Positions 32,801 to 44,475 of a stretch of DNA of 64,000 nucleotides are shown here, piece after piece. The DNA is taken from contig NC_033640.1 in assembly GCF_001540865.1 (NCBI RefSeq), positions 7,899,506 to 7,963,505 of the forward strand, read 5' to 3'. Position numbers and translations under genes: made by a program. The notes under the pieces were generated by a model. It was not told where the DNA came from. It searched no databases and saw only the letters and a list, made by a program, of their open reading frames with translations. The DNA comes from Ananas comosus. Lineage: Eukaryota; Streptophyta; Magnoliopsida; Poales; Bromeliaceae. Positions within the stretch are counted from its first letter, which is position 1. Each line of letters starts with the position of its first letter.

Positions 32801-35800
32801 NNNNNNNNNNNNNNNNNNNNNNNNNNNNNNNNNNNNNNNNNNNNNNNNNNNNNNNNNNNNNNNNNNNNNNNNNNNNNNNNNNNNNNNNNNNNNNNNNNNN
32901 NNNNNNNNNNNNNNNNNNNNNNNNNNNNNNNNNNNNNNNNNNNNNNNNNNNNNNNNNNNNNNNNNNNNNNNNNNNNNNNNNNNNNNNNNNNNNNNNNNNN
33001 NNNNNNNNNNNNNNNNNNNNNNNNNNNNNNNNNNNNNNNNNNNNNNNNNNNNNNNNNNNNNNNNNNNNNNNNNNNNNNNNNNNNNNNNNNNNNNNNNNNN
33101 NNNNNNNNNNNNNNNNNNNNNNNNNNNNNNNNNNNNNNNNNNNNNNNNNNNNNNNNNNNNNNNNNNNNNNNNNNNNNNNNNNNNNNNNNNNNNNNNNNNN
33201 NNNNNNNNNNNNNNNNNNNNNNNNNNNNNNNNNNNNNNNNNNNNNNNNNNNNNNNNNNNNNNNNNNNNNNNNNNNNNNNNNNNNNNNNNNNNNNNNNNNN
33301 NNNNNNNNNNNNNNNNNNNNNNNNNNNNNNNNNNNNNNNNNNNNNNNNNNNNNNNNNNNNNNNNNNNNNNNNNNNNNNNNNNNNNNNNNNNCATAAGTGT
33401 AAATTCTTCCAAGCACCCTCACTGTGAAAACTTGCAGTTTCGGTTGATAACTGATTCTAATGTTCAGACAGTAGAAAATGGAAATCAGTCTAATGGTAAT
33501 TCTACCAGTGATCAATTATTAGATGAGACAAAGCGAAAGATTGGTGTCACTCTTGGTACTTCTGAGCAGCCTAAAATATGCTTGAACCATGCGCCAGATC
33601 AGTGCAAGTCAAGTAAAACTGATTCACATGATAAAGGTACACACCAGCACGAGTTGGTGAGTTTACTCACCAGGGGATTAGCTGAAACCACTGGTTAGTA
33701 TTTGCATAACAATTGCTTTTTTTCATTTTTGCTCGTCTTGTATTGTTCTTTTCATGTTGGTGTTGTGTACTTGCCTGAATCTTATGTATTACTGTGGGAT
33801 TTTCTTTTTCTTTTTTTCTGCATGCAGTTGCACGATGGGATGATATAGAATTGCCAATGACAGAAAATCTGCATAGGGTAGAAAGTTCAGTAAAGAAAAG
33901 CATTGGTTATGTCCTGGATGAATGGTAAACTTTCTTGATCTTCAACTTAAATTATCATTTTTGAGTTCAAACTATGATATATAAAGATAAATGTTTGACA
34001 CTTCTCGCCAATTAACTATGTCCTTGCCTGATGAGTTATATGCTTTTGTTTTAATACCCACAAATTAGGAATTTCTGCAGTTCTCTTCATAGCCAGTTAA
34101 TATTAGATTCCTAAAGATGATAGTTTGCACAATTCTACAAATGTGGGGGTTTTAATATGTCAAGTTTGTTGCCCATGCAATGCCCGGAATTGTTTTAACT
34201 TTTAATTATCTGAAAGAGAGATTATGAATAATTTCTTTGCTTCTTTTATCACTCTGGATGGAAAGTAAAAAAAATAATTTCAAACTGACATAGTGAACAT
34301 GGATAAACAAACTGGTAATAACTAATAAACCATTTTGAGCAATGTAAAGAGATAAATTCTTTAAATGACTGAAGTTCCCTTTAAGATGTAATCACAAAAA
34401 ATGATTGACCATTTAATAGCACCAGTGTAACTTCCATAAAGGGGGACATGAATTTACTTTCTGAGGATAGGAAAGAAGTAAGTTTTCACTCTTTAGTATT
34501 TAGGCTGCAGTATAAAAGAAAAGTAAAAACAGAAAGTCCATAAAGGGCGTTGTAGACAATTTGCTAAATGAATAAATATAAACAACTTTGCTAATATATA
34601 AAAAATACATTAAAATATCGTGAGAAGATGGTTCTTGCCAAGCTTCAGTATTGGCTGTTAGTTTGACAAGCTTGCGCTAAAGGTCCTAAATATCAGAACT
34701 GGGGATGTGGTTGAATCTATACTTTATAAGAGGCATCCCTTTAAAACTCCCTGAATGCAACCAAGAGGAGTCTGTTTACACAAAAACTGAAAGGAGTGAG
34801 TACATCCCGCATTCCACCGTTGTACATCTTTTGAACTCCCTGAATGCATTGAAGAGGAGTCTGTTACACATAAACTGGAAGAAGTAAATACATCACACTG
34901 TTCCACATTGCGAAAGGGGGCAGTCACATGCTTGCCATTGGAATTTAAGTAGAAGGGAGCATTGTAAATTCATCCAATTGAAATTCATGTGAAAGGGTGC
35001 ATTGTGAATGGAGATTGAATTTTTAAATTAAAATTTAGTTGGAGTCAAACAATAATACAGTTATTAAAACTGCTTGAGTAGGCTTCATGTGCTTGCTTAG
35101 AATTCTCTGGTTTAATATGTAATATTTCAGATATTAGATGAACATTGATCGTTTGATTTTATCATTGGAGTTATTTGGTGTGGTGTGATGTAATATGTAA
35201 CGAGCAGTTGGCATGAAAGTTTTTACGTGAAAAGCGAACTCAAATTTGAGTGGACTTTTTAAGACTATTTTGCTGTAACGACCCAGCCCACTAGTAATAA
35301 TAACTCGTTGGGCCAAACCACCGGCCCAAAATACTTAAGCCCAGTTATTATTACTAGTATTTAAGTCTCTTACATACTTAATCACATTCCCATTTCTATC
35401 CGATGTGAAATTATTGGAGTGTGACAGACTCCTCCCGTTAAGGTTCTGACGTCTTCGTCACCAATCACACACACAGCCCAAGATCACCAGGCAATGTGAG
35501 ACTTGTCTTACTAGCCTTGTCATCCAGACCCTGGCATAGCCGGTCACTTTGTCATTCAGACTCCGGCATAGCTATTACCTTATCTTTCAGGCCCTGGCTC
35601 AGCCGAGACTCGTCACACATCTTCGGCTGGTGAACCGGCTCTAATACCAAATGTAACGACCCAGCCTACTAGTAACAATAACTCATTGGGTCCAAACCAC
35701 CGGCCCAAAATGCTTAAGCCCGGTTATTATTACTAGTATCTAAGTTTCTTATATATTCAATCACATTCCCCATTTCTATCTGATGTGGGATTATTGGGGT

Positions 35801-36866
35801 GTGACATTTGCCTTGAAAGTATTTGCAGAAATGGGTGAATGATTGTTGGAGCAGAAACCTTTTTTTTGCTTTCGGCACACCATGCTCTGGTAGATCAGTG
35901 GCAGCAGGAAAGTTTTGAGGCTTCTAATGCAGGGGAACCCAAAAATGAGGTTCTAAGCCTCAAAGGCAGAAGCTTAAATTTGGTGCTTCCAATTACTGGA
36001 AAAGAAGCTAATGGAAATATATTAGTATTGTGCTTCTCGTAATATTGTTGTCGTTACTCAACCAATACTTTATCAAACAACAGTATATCCAACAGCAGGG
36101 CCTTATCAGAAAAAGAAATGTCCTCTAGTCCAGAAAGGCAAAAAATTTTGTCTGGACAGTTTTTAGGCATTTAGGTTGCTTGACAACTATCGTTAACTTC
36201 TAGCTGATGCTATATAAAATCAATATATTTGTAGTGAAACAAATGGATTATGTGCCCAGATTAACATTTTCATATTGTTCGTTTACAAATGGTAGTATTT
36301 CTGCTATCTGCACCCAGTGCATTTTGATCTTTTAATGTAATAGTCTATCGTCATTAGAAGCTAGTGGCGTGCGTAGTTTACATGTACTATTTTTGTAAAA
36401 TATTTTTTAATAGGCAGTCCAGCATACGAGACACTTTGAGGTGTGATGAGCAGTCTAATGGACACAACTTGCCCTATAATCCAAGGAGGTGCTTTTTTGT
36501 GATTCAAACCCATGATAACTAGGACCCGATAGTACGACCGTTATCATTGCCTCAGACCCATATGCTATTGTGGATTTTATTTAGAACATGAAAATAATGT
36601 TAAGTATAATTTATCTGTTTACAGTAGTTGCAGTTATCGTTTGTGTTTCTCAGCTTGTGCTTTGTCGAAAGGGTTGTAAATTTAGCTTCTTATATCTCAG
36701 GGACGAGGAATACGATCGCGGTAAGAGGAAAAAGGTGAAGAATGGTAAGGAATCATTCGACGGGGCGAATCCTTTCCAGGATGTCGCGAGCATGAAGGCA
36801 CGAAAGAAGATGAAGTTGAAGGTGGACCAAACCAGAGTGGGGAACCAACCGCTGCGGATATTATGA
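29810..36866 (+). CDS. UBP23: Ubiquitin carboxyl-terminal hydrolase, UBP23 type
   Basis: This is a USP-family cysteine protease that removes ubiquitin from proteins. Exons: 29810-30136, 30662-30776, 31034-31144, 31278-31450, 31549-31875, 31963-32088, 32522 into the N run, out of the N run to 33693, 33828-33924, 36701-36866 (stop TGA). Borders are GT-AG and the frame stays open on both sides of the gap. The Cys box [18 protein letters not shown] puts the nucleophile near Cys120. The His box is [12 protein letters not shown] with His near 374 and the third residue in SLDDNQ near 390-391. Zinc-binding cysteines appear in KCMQCSYC and YQCQRC. After the gap comes a low-complexity, Ser/Asn-rich region. 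The end [20 protein letters not shown] and [14 protein letters not shown] matches the basic C-terminus of plant UBP23-like proteins, probably a nuclear signal. About 260 residues may be hidden by the gap. Confidence 0.94.
30331..30606. mobile_element. Probable hAT/PIF-type MITE in UBP23 intron 1
   Basis: The left end AGGCCCTGTTTGGCCTTGC and the inverted right end AAGGCCTCTTTGGACCAC are similar, and the interior reads like other MITEs of this type. No target duplication could be confirmed. Confidence 0.45.
32605..33391. other. Assembly gap (787 N) inside UBP23
   Basis: The run begins within the exon that opens at 32522 and ends within coding sequence ([20 protein letters not shown]). The missing segment is thus either all exon or contains an intron. 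Open frames crossing it on either strand are artefacts. Confidence 0.98.
33925..36700 (+). other. Last intron of UBP23 (2.8 kb) with inserted elements
   Basis: It opens GTAAAC and closes TATCTCAG. It is far longer than the other introns (about 90-560 bp) because of insertions, chiefly the TRIM at 35274-35806. At 34735-34870 a phrase CTCCCTGAATGCAACCAAGA recurs about 97 bp later, an internal tandem duplication. The remainder shows no gene. Confidence 0.8.
35274..35806 (-). mobile_element. Complete TRIM retrotransposon in UBP23 intron
   Basis: A 533-bp element read on the minus strand. The two LTRs are 35274-35426 (153 bp) and 35652-35806 (155 bp). On the minus strand they start TGTCACAC and end GTTACA. 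The 225-bp interior has a primer-binding site TGGTATTAGAGCC just after the 5' LTR and a purine-rich tract GGGAGGAG just before the 3' LTR. A perfect 5-bp duplication TTTGC lies at 35269-35273 and 35807-35811. No coding capacity. The LTRs differ at several positions, so the insertion is not recent. Confidence 0.92.
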
Positions 36867-38403
36867 TGGTGACGATGAAACATGGCCAACTGTTATTTGT
36901 TGTATCGTTTGTTTTTTAGCATAATAATCAGTTTTGTTGTTGTTCTAAGTTTTCTGTTCGTCTAGTCAGAGAGTTATTGTATAACTTATTTTTTTCGTTG
37001 CACCCATTTGACAGCCTAATTTAAGACGGACATTTTGGCGAGATCTAATTTAAGACGGACATTTTGCACCTATACGATGAAGTAAAAGAGATTTTCAGAG
37101 ATCTGCAATTTTGGTTCATCCAATATTTATCTTCATCTCGTTTTGTTGTTAATTAAGTCTCTCGTAAAGTCCAAATACAAGAGTAATATTGATTAATTGC
37201 TTGTGCGTAGGTGTTATTGAAAAAGGCTCTGTTTTATCAAAGTCTTTGTAGATGCTGCTCCTGTGTATGCAGTAGGATGTTAACAACATATAAATTGATA
37301 GATTTTTTTTCTTTCTTTTTAATTATGTTCCATTTTTGTCTAAGCTAACAAAAATCCTTTCGGTTTCACCGCAAAAAGATTTGTTTCTTATGCCTGTGAT
37401 ATGTTATGTTCTACATAAAAAAACAAGTTGTAATTTGCTTTGGGCGCCTTGTGTTCCTTTCCATGCTTCGCAGTTGGCAATTCGCATCTCGAATGTAAAA
37501 ATTTAGGGCCTTTTTGGATACTTAGTAATTTTTTTGTAGTATTGGAGTATAATCACATCGAGTGGCTATTGAATATGTGGGGTGTAAGATGCATGTCGCC
37601 TTTTAGATATAAACTTACATTTTGTCCCTCTGTAGAATATACTGTAGAATATAGAAAAGATCGTAATTTTATTTTTGTTTTAGATATAAACTTACATTTT
37701 GTCCCTCTGTAGAATATACTGTAGAATATAGAAAAGATCGTAATTTTATTTTTGTTTTACTGCAAGGAACTATTGGTAAATAGCATAACAAATTGATACG
37801 TTTGGCCATTGGGTAGATTTATAAGAGCAAATTACTATATTGTATACTTTTTGCGGTGGGGTAGATTTATAAGAGCAAATTACTATATTGTACTACACAA
37901 CCATAGTGATAAAGTAAAAATACGCTAAAAACGACAAGGGAGTAAATTGATATCGACCCTTAAGTTTATGCTTGATTGCAGGACAGATTTTATGGATATG
38001 ATTTAGATTTTATGGATATGATTTTTTTTGTTCTTGGTCATTCAACAATCGATATTTTATTTGGCTGTAGGTCATAAGAATATATATATAAGTTCAAATA
38101 AAAACAGAACACCTGAAATATCTCAAAATAACCTTATTTAACTAGAATTGTTTATTTCTCTTTTTCTTTTTTGCTATATTAAGTGGATTAGTCCTCTATT
38201 ATTTTTCAATTACAGAACATGCTGGGTACTTGTTATCTTTTGCAGGATGTTAAATTACAAACGATTGCAGTAATAAAGCATGAGGTCTGATTTGGAGTGT
38301 TCTGAGCTCGAGTTTTGACTTTTGAGTGTGGGAGGAGTCCACTTGATCCCCTTCACTGAAGATTTGAAGTTCCCTACATCACCTATTCTTTTTTTATTCT
38401 TCT
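36867..38403. other. 3' flank of UBP23, with clustered short tandem duplications
   Basis: The first 200 bp are the likely 3' untranslated region. Then three independent short duplications occur within 450 bp: a 77-bp unit (37603-37679 and 37680-37757), a 48-bp unit starting at 37811 and 37859, and a unit of about 20 bp at 37985-38025 (GATTTTATGGATATGATTT). I see no gene. Confidence 0.55.
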
Positions 38404-38412
38404 TTGTTTACT

Positions 38413-38690
38413 GGGAAAACTTCAAATACCCGCTTGTGGTTTCACTTTTTTCCACTTTAGTATCCTATGGTTTAAAGTGTATCAAGTCAGTATCCTGTGG
38501 TTTTGCACTTTTTTATTTTAGTATTCTATGCTTTAAAGTGTATCAAGTTAGCACCCAGTAATTTCACACTTTCTCACTTTAGTACTCTGTAGTTTAAAAA
38601 CCACATGATACTAACTTGATACAAAAATAAAACCACATGGTACTAAAATAAAAAAGTACGAAACCACAAGAAGGGTTTTGAAGTTTTTTC
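38413..38690. mobile_element. Mutator-like MITE, copy D
   Basis: A 278-bp element with ends GGGAAAACTTCAAATACCC and GGGTTTTGAAGTTTTTTC, same family as copies A-C. The flanks TTGTTTACT (38404-38412) and TTGTTTATT (38691-38699) form a 9-bp duplication with one mismatch. It is the shortest copy and lacks the AT-rich centre. Confidence 0.78.
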
Positions 38691-38699
38691 TTGTTTATT

Positions 38700-40466
38700 T
38701 TATTACTTTATTGTATTTATATTTCCCCCCCCCCAAAAAAAATCAATTATTTATGCAATTCCTCTTCCCCATGAAAGCTCCAATAATTGATGACAATTAA
38801 TGAGGTTTCCAATTTATTGCACAAGCACAAGACATATGCAAATAAGTTGCTGCATTTTTTTGCCTCCACTTAATAAATTGCCTCACACCTTGCTTGTGAA
38901 TGCTCTGCTCCAAATGCATACATACATACATACATACATACATACTCTCTCTTTCTCTCTATCTCTCTCTCTCTCTTTTAAGATTACAATCCACATATCT
39001 CGGCTCTGTCACTCTCTATTATTCTTCTGTTCCCCCCAAAGTTGTTGTGTGTTAAATGTGCTCCCAATTTTTGGAGATTCAAACATAAAAGCCTCTGGAA
39101 TTAGAAATCAAGTATCTTTGAAATTAGATAATAATAAAAACGTTAACACCGTTTCGATTAGTGAATGAGTGGTGTTATTATTAACATAGATGAATTTAAA
39201 TTTCGTCAAAATTCTATCACTGATTATTAAGTTAATTCAGTAAGAAATCTTTCTATTAATAAGTAAAAATGACTCTGCTAATACTACCATTCTAATTGGA
39301 TTAAATAGTTAATTTCGTAGAGAGTATGTTATTGAATTCCGCCTGGTAGATTGTGATTGATTGGTATTATTTTTTCGAAAATAGCTGTGTTTCTAAGTCT
39401 TTTTATTGCTTGCTTATTTTTTTCAATATTGTTCTCTTATTTTATTCTATTAGTGAATGCTGATTATAAACTAAAATTTTATGGTACAAATTATAAATCA
39501 AAACTGGTATCGCATTTCAAACGCGCGTTGGAATCTTGCAGCACATTACATGGTCTCGTATTTCAAAGTAAAAAATATATACATCTCATAAATCTAAAAT
39601 TAAAATGATACAGAATACGAACAAATAAAAGCACCCACGTCCCCTATGCTCCTACAAAATGATTTTAATTCATCTCTTTAAATAAATCAGGGTTAAATTA
39701 CATCATTGGTCACCGAACTTTTCGGCGAAATCTTGTGTAGATCATCAAACTTATATTTCTTTCAATCGAGTCATTAAAATTTAATTTTTACGTGATTTGG
39801 TTACTGGTCTTGAATTTTAATATTATTTATTTTTACGAGAATGATGGTGCACTAGATTTCAATATTGAGAAATACATAAATAGTTTACTATTTTATTATA
39901 ATTTGATATGTTGCTTGATTTTCTAAAATAGAGAATATGACAACTGCTATTTTGTTAGAAAAGATTAGTTATATTTGAAATTAAATAGAAAGATAACCTA
40001 ATTGAAATAAAAATTAAGTCTTAGTTCATTTAAGTGCGAAGCGAAGTTAAATTTGTGACACGACCTAAACGAAATTTTAGCTAAAAGTGCAGGTGACTGA
40101 AACAAGCGTAGTTTACTGATACATCTAGTTAAAGAGATTTGAAATTTTGAGAACTGATATGTGGCCGAAATTGAACGCTTTGAAATGCAAAGGAATATTA
40201 ATCTGAATCTGTGTCGTTAGATTATGTGGATATTGGCCCACCAATTAAAATATTACTTAACAATAACAGTTTTACTTAATATTATTAAAGTGAGCTTACT
40301 ATATTTAAAGCACGGAAGCTCAACATGCCGTTCGTCGTCGGATTCACCAACATTTCATACACATTAGCAACAAAATGCTAATAAAAGTGTAGTACTTCAC
40401 GATTTTGAAACAATCCGGATGCTAGAAGAGCACAAGACATAAATGAAAAAAGGGTTACATTTCATC
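38700..40466. other. Intergenic, with a CATA microsatellite
   Basis: A (CATA)n run lies at about 38917-38945, followed by (CT)n to 38978. Around 39695 the phrase GGGTTAAATTACATCATTGG resembles the start of a common plant repeat, but a partner end is not clear. The region stops at a 100-base N run (40467-40566). No gene was recognised. Confidence 0.4.
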
Positions 40467-40566
40467 NNNNNNNNNNNNNNNNNNNNNNNNNNNNNNNNNN
40501 NNNNNNNNNNNNNNNNNNNNNNNNNNNNNNNNNNNNNNNNNNNNNNNNNNNNNNNNNNNNNNNNNN

Positions 40567-43500
40567 AAAAGAGAGAGATGCATTCGGTTTGTTGAAATTA
40601 TTTTTTGGCCCTGACTTGCGCCGTTGTTGAAGGACGGCGGAGGAGTGACTTGACAACTTCAATCGAGTTTTTTGTCGGAGACTGGACCGATGGAGAAGAC
40701 GGGATTGCATAAAAATAGAAAATAACAAAAGTGACTGAGGGCAGAGAAAAGATTACATCAAGTTTACGAATAAAGAAAATGATAGCATTACCGAGGAAAA
40801 GGGGAGCATCAGAAATAAGTTTCCGCTTGGAGACTCAAATCTCGGTTGAAGATAATCTTCTGTTCGAGTAGTGGCTGTGTATAAAAAAAAAAAGTATATA
40901 TATGTTAAAATTATTCAGCCATTATGGAAGAAAATTATAAAAAGCATTAGATGACCAACCAAGTGGGATGGATGGGTTTTGCGGATATTTGCTCGAGGCA
41001 AAGAAGAGATCGTGAAGATGCTGTAGTAAACTGATCCACGTGGGTAGGCATAGCCGGAAAGGGCTACTCCTGTATAGTCGTGACGAAAGCTTCTAGCTGA
41101 AGAAGCAGTCTGAGACGATTTTCATGGCTGAAAGACTTGTCACACTTCAAATATACTTTTAGTGGGAGGCAGAACTCGCTGTGTTGACGTTAAAATTCTA
41201 GAAGGAGCTGGGGATCGGGGTGAATTGAGCCCAAACATGCCGCGCTACATACTGAGGAAGAATTAAAGCCTCAGTACTCGTAAGTAACTTTGAAGGCGAT
41301 TATAAGCCCCACATGAAGCATCCCGGGGGCTAGATAGGAATACCATACATCTGAATGTTTCACACAGCGCGAGAAGAAAGATAGCTCGCCTGAAGGCTTC
41401 AATTGAGCCAGGAACCAAGAGGGGCCGGTGAGAGATCAACAAAAGGAGCCCAAGAAATAGTTGAATCAGATGTGGCTCATAAAAAAGCCTTAAAATAAGT
41501 CAGAAAATCAAAAGGTTGACAGAGGTCATCGGCTGTGGACAGCCGAGAGTAGCCCATAAGAATCAACTAGGCAGCTGGAATGGGATTGAAAGAGATTGAC
41601 ATAAAACTGGGATGTAGAATTGAAGAAACATTTACAAAAAACCAAAAAAACGCCACACCTCAGACTGAGGCAATGCCATACCGAGAAGGTAAGTGACTTA
41701 ATGGAATCAAAATATTTCTGTAAACGAAAGCAAGGAAAATGGCCCTAAGGTCAACTTATTGCCATTAGCTAAAGCCGATGGCGATCGGAACAAAATCCGA
41801 TTGATTTTCTGCGAACCGGTGCAGAAAAGATTATGCAGCAACCAGTATATGGAGGAAACGCTGTATGTTCCTGATCTGGTGACTGGAGCAGGGGATTCAC
41901 CTGCAAATTTTGGAGGAATTTGGAGTAAGCCAAATCATTAGATCGAAGTGTGCCTTGCGAAATCGACACCCATCAGGATTGTAGGCCATAGAAAGGGTGA
42001 ACGCCATGAGGCGTAAGCCAACAATGGCGGCTACATCAAAAAGAGTAGGGGTTAGAGGTCCTCTTTTGAAAAGCAAAATATTAGAAACAGGGGACCAAAG
42101 AAACAAGAGCGCGCGGCTAGAAGATAGATTATCGCGCTATAGGAGGGTGCCTGAGATAATTGAATCGCTTCATAAATGCCTATTTCTCGGCCAGGAGGCG
42201 CCATAACGGATTCTACTCTATCTAACCAGGGCCAAATACGCTGTCAGAGACACTTGGCCAAGTTCTGAGACTCTTCCCTGTCGAAGCTGATGAACAAGAA
42301 TGGAGATGAATAACTCTTTTCAGAGAAAATCCCTCATCAGAGAAAGGGGAGTCAGTAGGCGGATGGTATGTCTAAAAGAAATCCTAATATAAACCTAGAA
42401 GGATCTAAATCAACGAAAGGTTTGAGTATGGTATATGTCAAGAGATGAATGAGAAGGAAGGAGGAACCAGAGACATTGTTCAAAAGAAAGAGAAGAGCGA
42501 GAGATTCGGTTAGAAAAGAAAAGAGAATTGAAAGAGACAAAAAGAATGGAAGCTTGATGAAGAAGAAATGGCCGTCGTATTGGACTTCGGTCAATTACGA
42601 GTCCCGAGGTCGGCTATAATGATGAATAGAGGCGGTAATTAAGATACTAATTAATTCGGGTATGAGACAAAATGAGAACGTGATCAAAGGCCGTGGATAA
42701 AAGAACAACGGCCAAGCTAAAACCGTACGAAAGATTGTGTCACGAATCGCTGTCAGATCTCGTCAGAAAATTTGAATTTGATTGGACGAGAACACGCCTC
42801 GGATCAAGCTTGCTTCGGGCAATAAGAAGTTGAAGATCGCGCCAGCTACCGAAGCGTCGCTTCGAAAGCTGCGAGGGGCAATTGTTGAACCAATCCGGCG
42901 CAGACAGTTGGCACACTGAGTTCATATCCATATTCAGGATAGCGCTGATCGGAGCAGGAAAATGCGCCAGGAGATATGAGCGCGCGTTTGTTTGGAAAGA
43001 ACGTGACAACGTAAGCGGTTATGGGAGTTCCCAACGGCAGTTCCAATCGGCCGAACGTGGTCGCTCCAAATCCGGAAAGATGGCCGATCGTGAAATAACT
43101 GAACACAAGGGAAAAAATATAATATAGACCTGTAGTACCCTGAAAACGGTCTTCGCGCTGCCACAAGAGACCACCTTTATTTTCCTCGCTTTGCCTAGGA
43201 GTATGTTTCTGTGTATCTTGTAACTTAGCCTCCTTGAAGTCTGTCTGCCCTCCGGGCATCACTTCATTGTAAACATCTTGGAGTCTGTCTGCCCTCGGGG
43301 CATCACTCCCTTGTACACTTCGGAGTCTGCCTGCCCTCCGGGCATCACTCCCTTCTTATTAATAGAAAGTCGTTTTCGGCTCCTCAGGCCGACCAGATCT
43401 CGCTTTTGTCCTAACTATTCGGCTTATCTCTCAGCCGAAATATAGGCCCCACCTGTTTATTCGTCTCATCTTGCCGAAGCGAATTTACTAAGGAGGTTTT

Positions 43501-43606
43501 CGGACCCGGCCGATTTGATCCCTCATCGGTCGAATCGCTTGACCCGTCGTGGGCGCAAACTTCGAGGGTCACGATCAGCAGCCGATTTCTACCCCGACAC
43601 ACTTCC
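40567..43606 (+). mobile_element. Probable LTR-retrotransposon-like remnant, unclassified
   Basis: About 3 kb of moderate-GC sequence without a recognisable protein. Its right end looks like an LTR. A minisatellite of GTCTGYCTGCCCTCCGGGCATC occurs three times, at about 43239, 43283 and 43324. Next come an AATAGAAAG signal, TCGTTTTCGGCTCCTCAGGCC and the end TTTCTACCCCGACA at 43606. I found neither a partner LTR nor a primer-binding site, partly because a gap precedes the block. It may be a non-autonomous element. Short open frames here are not convincing. Confidence 0.4.
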
Positions 43607-44241
43607 CGAGGAGGGTCAAGGCATCAGGAAATTCGGCTATCAACAAATAGTACAAGTGAATTCATAGGAAAAGGGATGGTAATTAAGAAATTTCATAGGC
43701 CAACAAAATTTAAATTACTAGTCACTGGGGAAAGTTCCGCATTTGGTTAAAATAACTTGGTAAACATATGCATGTTGATTCTAATTTAGTTGGCTCTAGT
43801 TATAATTTATATCTCAAATTATTTTACAAATGGATGTAATTTGGCCATTTACACTAGTTTAAGCCGTTTTGGTTTGGCACTGTAAGTCATCTTTACGGCG
43901 ATTCTAGGGAAACAGAGTGGCCTGATTTTAAACCCTAGTTTCAGACCAGCACTGAATGGATTCGAAATGTTTCGATTCCCGTTTCCAAGTTTTGACTGGA
44001 AACTTCAAGCAATGTCTAAAAGGTGCTGACATAGTCACCCTGAAACACTGATTATACACCAATATCTAATAGTAGGAAATGTAAAAATGTAAGCGTTACC
44101 CTGCTAACACAAAACGTGAACAAGTATGTTCACATGAAATTTGATTTCAGTTGTTTGTATAAGATAGGCAATATATAACAGAATAGAACCTAAATAAGCA
44201 TAAATGTAACCCCTGATTAAAATGAAATACTACAGAATTAC
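43607..44241. other. Intergenic, nothing recognised
   Basis: A moderately AT-rich stretch between the LTR-like block and the transporter fragment. The next exon expected downstream of the transporter fragment was looked for here and not seen. Confidence 0.4.
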
Positions 44242-44475
44242 CTGAGCTGAACCTAGAACATAGATTGCTGAATAATGCCGACCATGAATGACCATGTCAG
44301 CAACCATTGCAAGGGGTATAGTGAGGGACATGCCTAAGGTGGCTACCAATGGAGTAGTCCAAACAACACAGAGAGCCCTGCATATGGGTTATCCTTGATT
44401 AGATAACATTTCCTGGGAACTCATGATAAAAGGCCAAAGTTGCTTCACACATACCAGAAGTAGTCAGAGAGAACG
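44242..44475 (-). pseudogene. Two-exon fragment of an SLC35F/EamA-type transporter gene
   Basis: On the minus strand a 21-base exon 44455-44475 (VLSDYFW) is followed by a 77-bp intron and an exon 44242-44377. The second exon reads ALCVVWTTPLVATLGMSLTI, then PLAMVADMVIHGRHYSAIYV and LGSAQ. Splice borders are intact (acceptor CAG and donor GTAT or GTAA) and the codon split across the intron restores Trp. The sequence matches the last membrane segments of plant EamA/drug-metabolite transporters related to SLC35F5. The full protein has about 400 residues; no other exon is visible on either side. It is therefore a stranded fragment and not a working gene, unless the remaining exons are very distant. 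Confidence 0.75.

Noticed and set aside
32532..33515. Minus-strand open frame of 327 codons
   Set aside because: Most of it is the 787-base N run, and the plus strand is the UBP23 coding strand.
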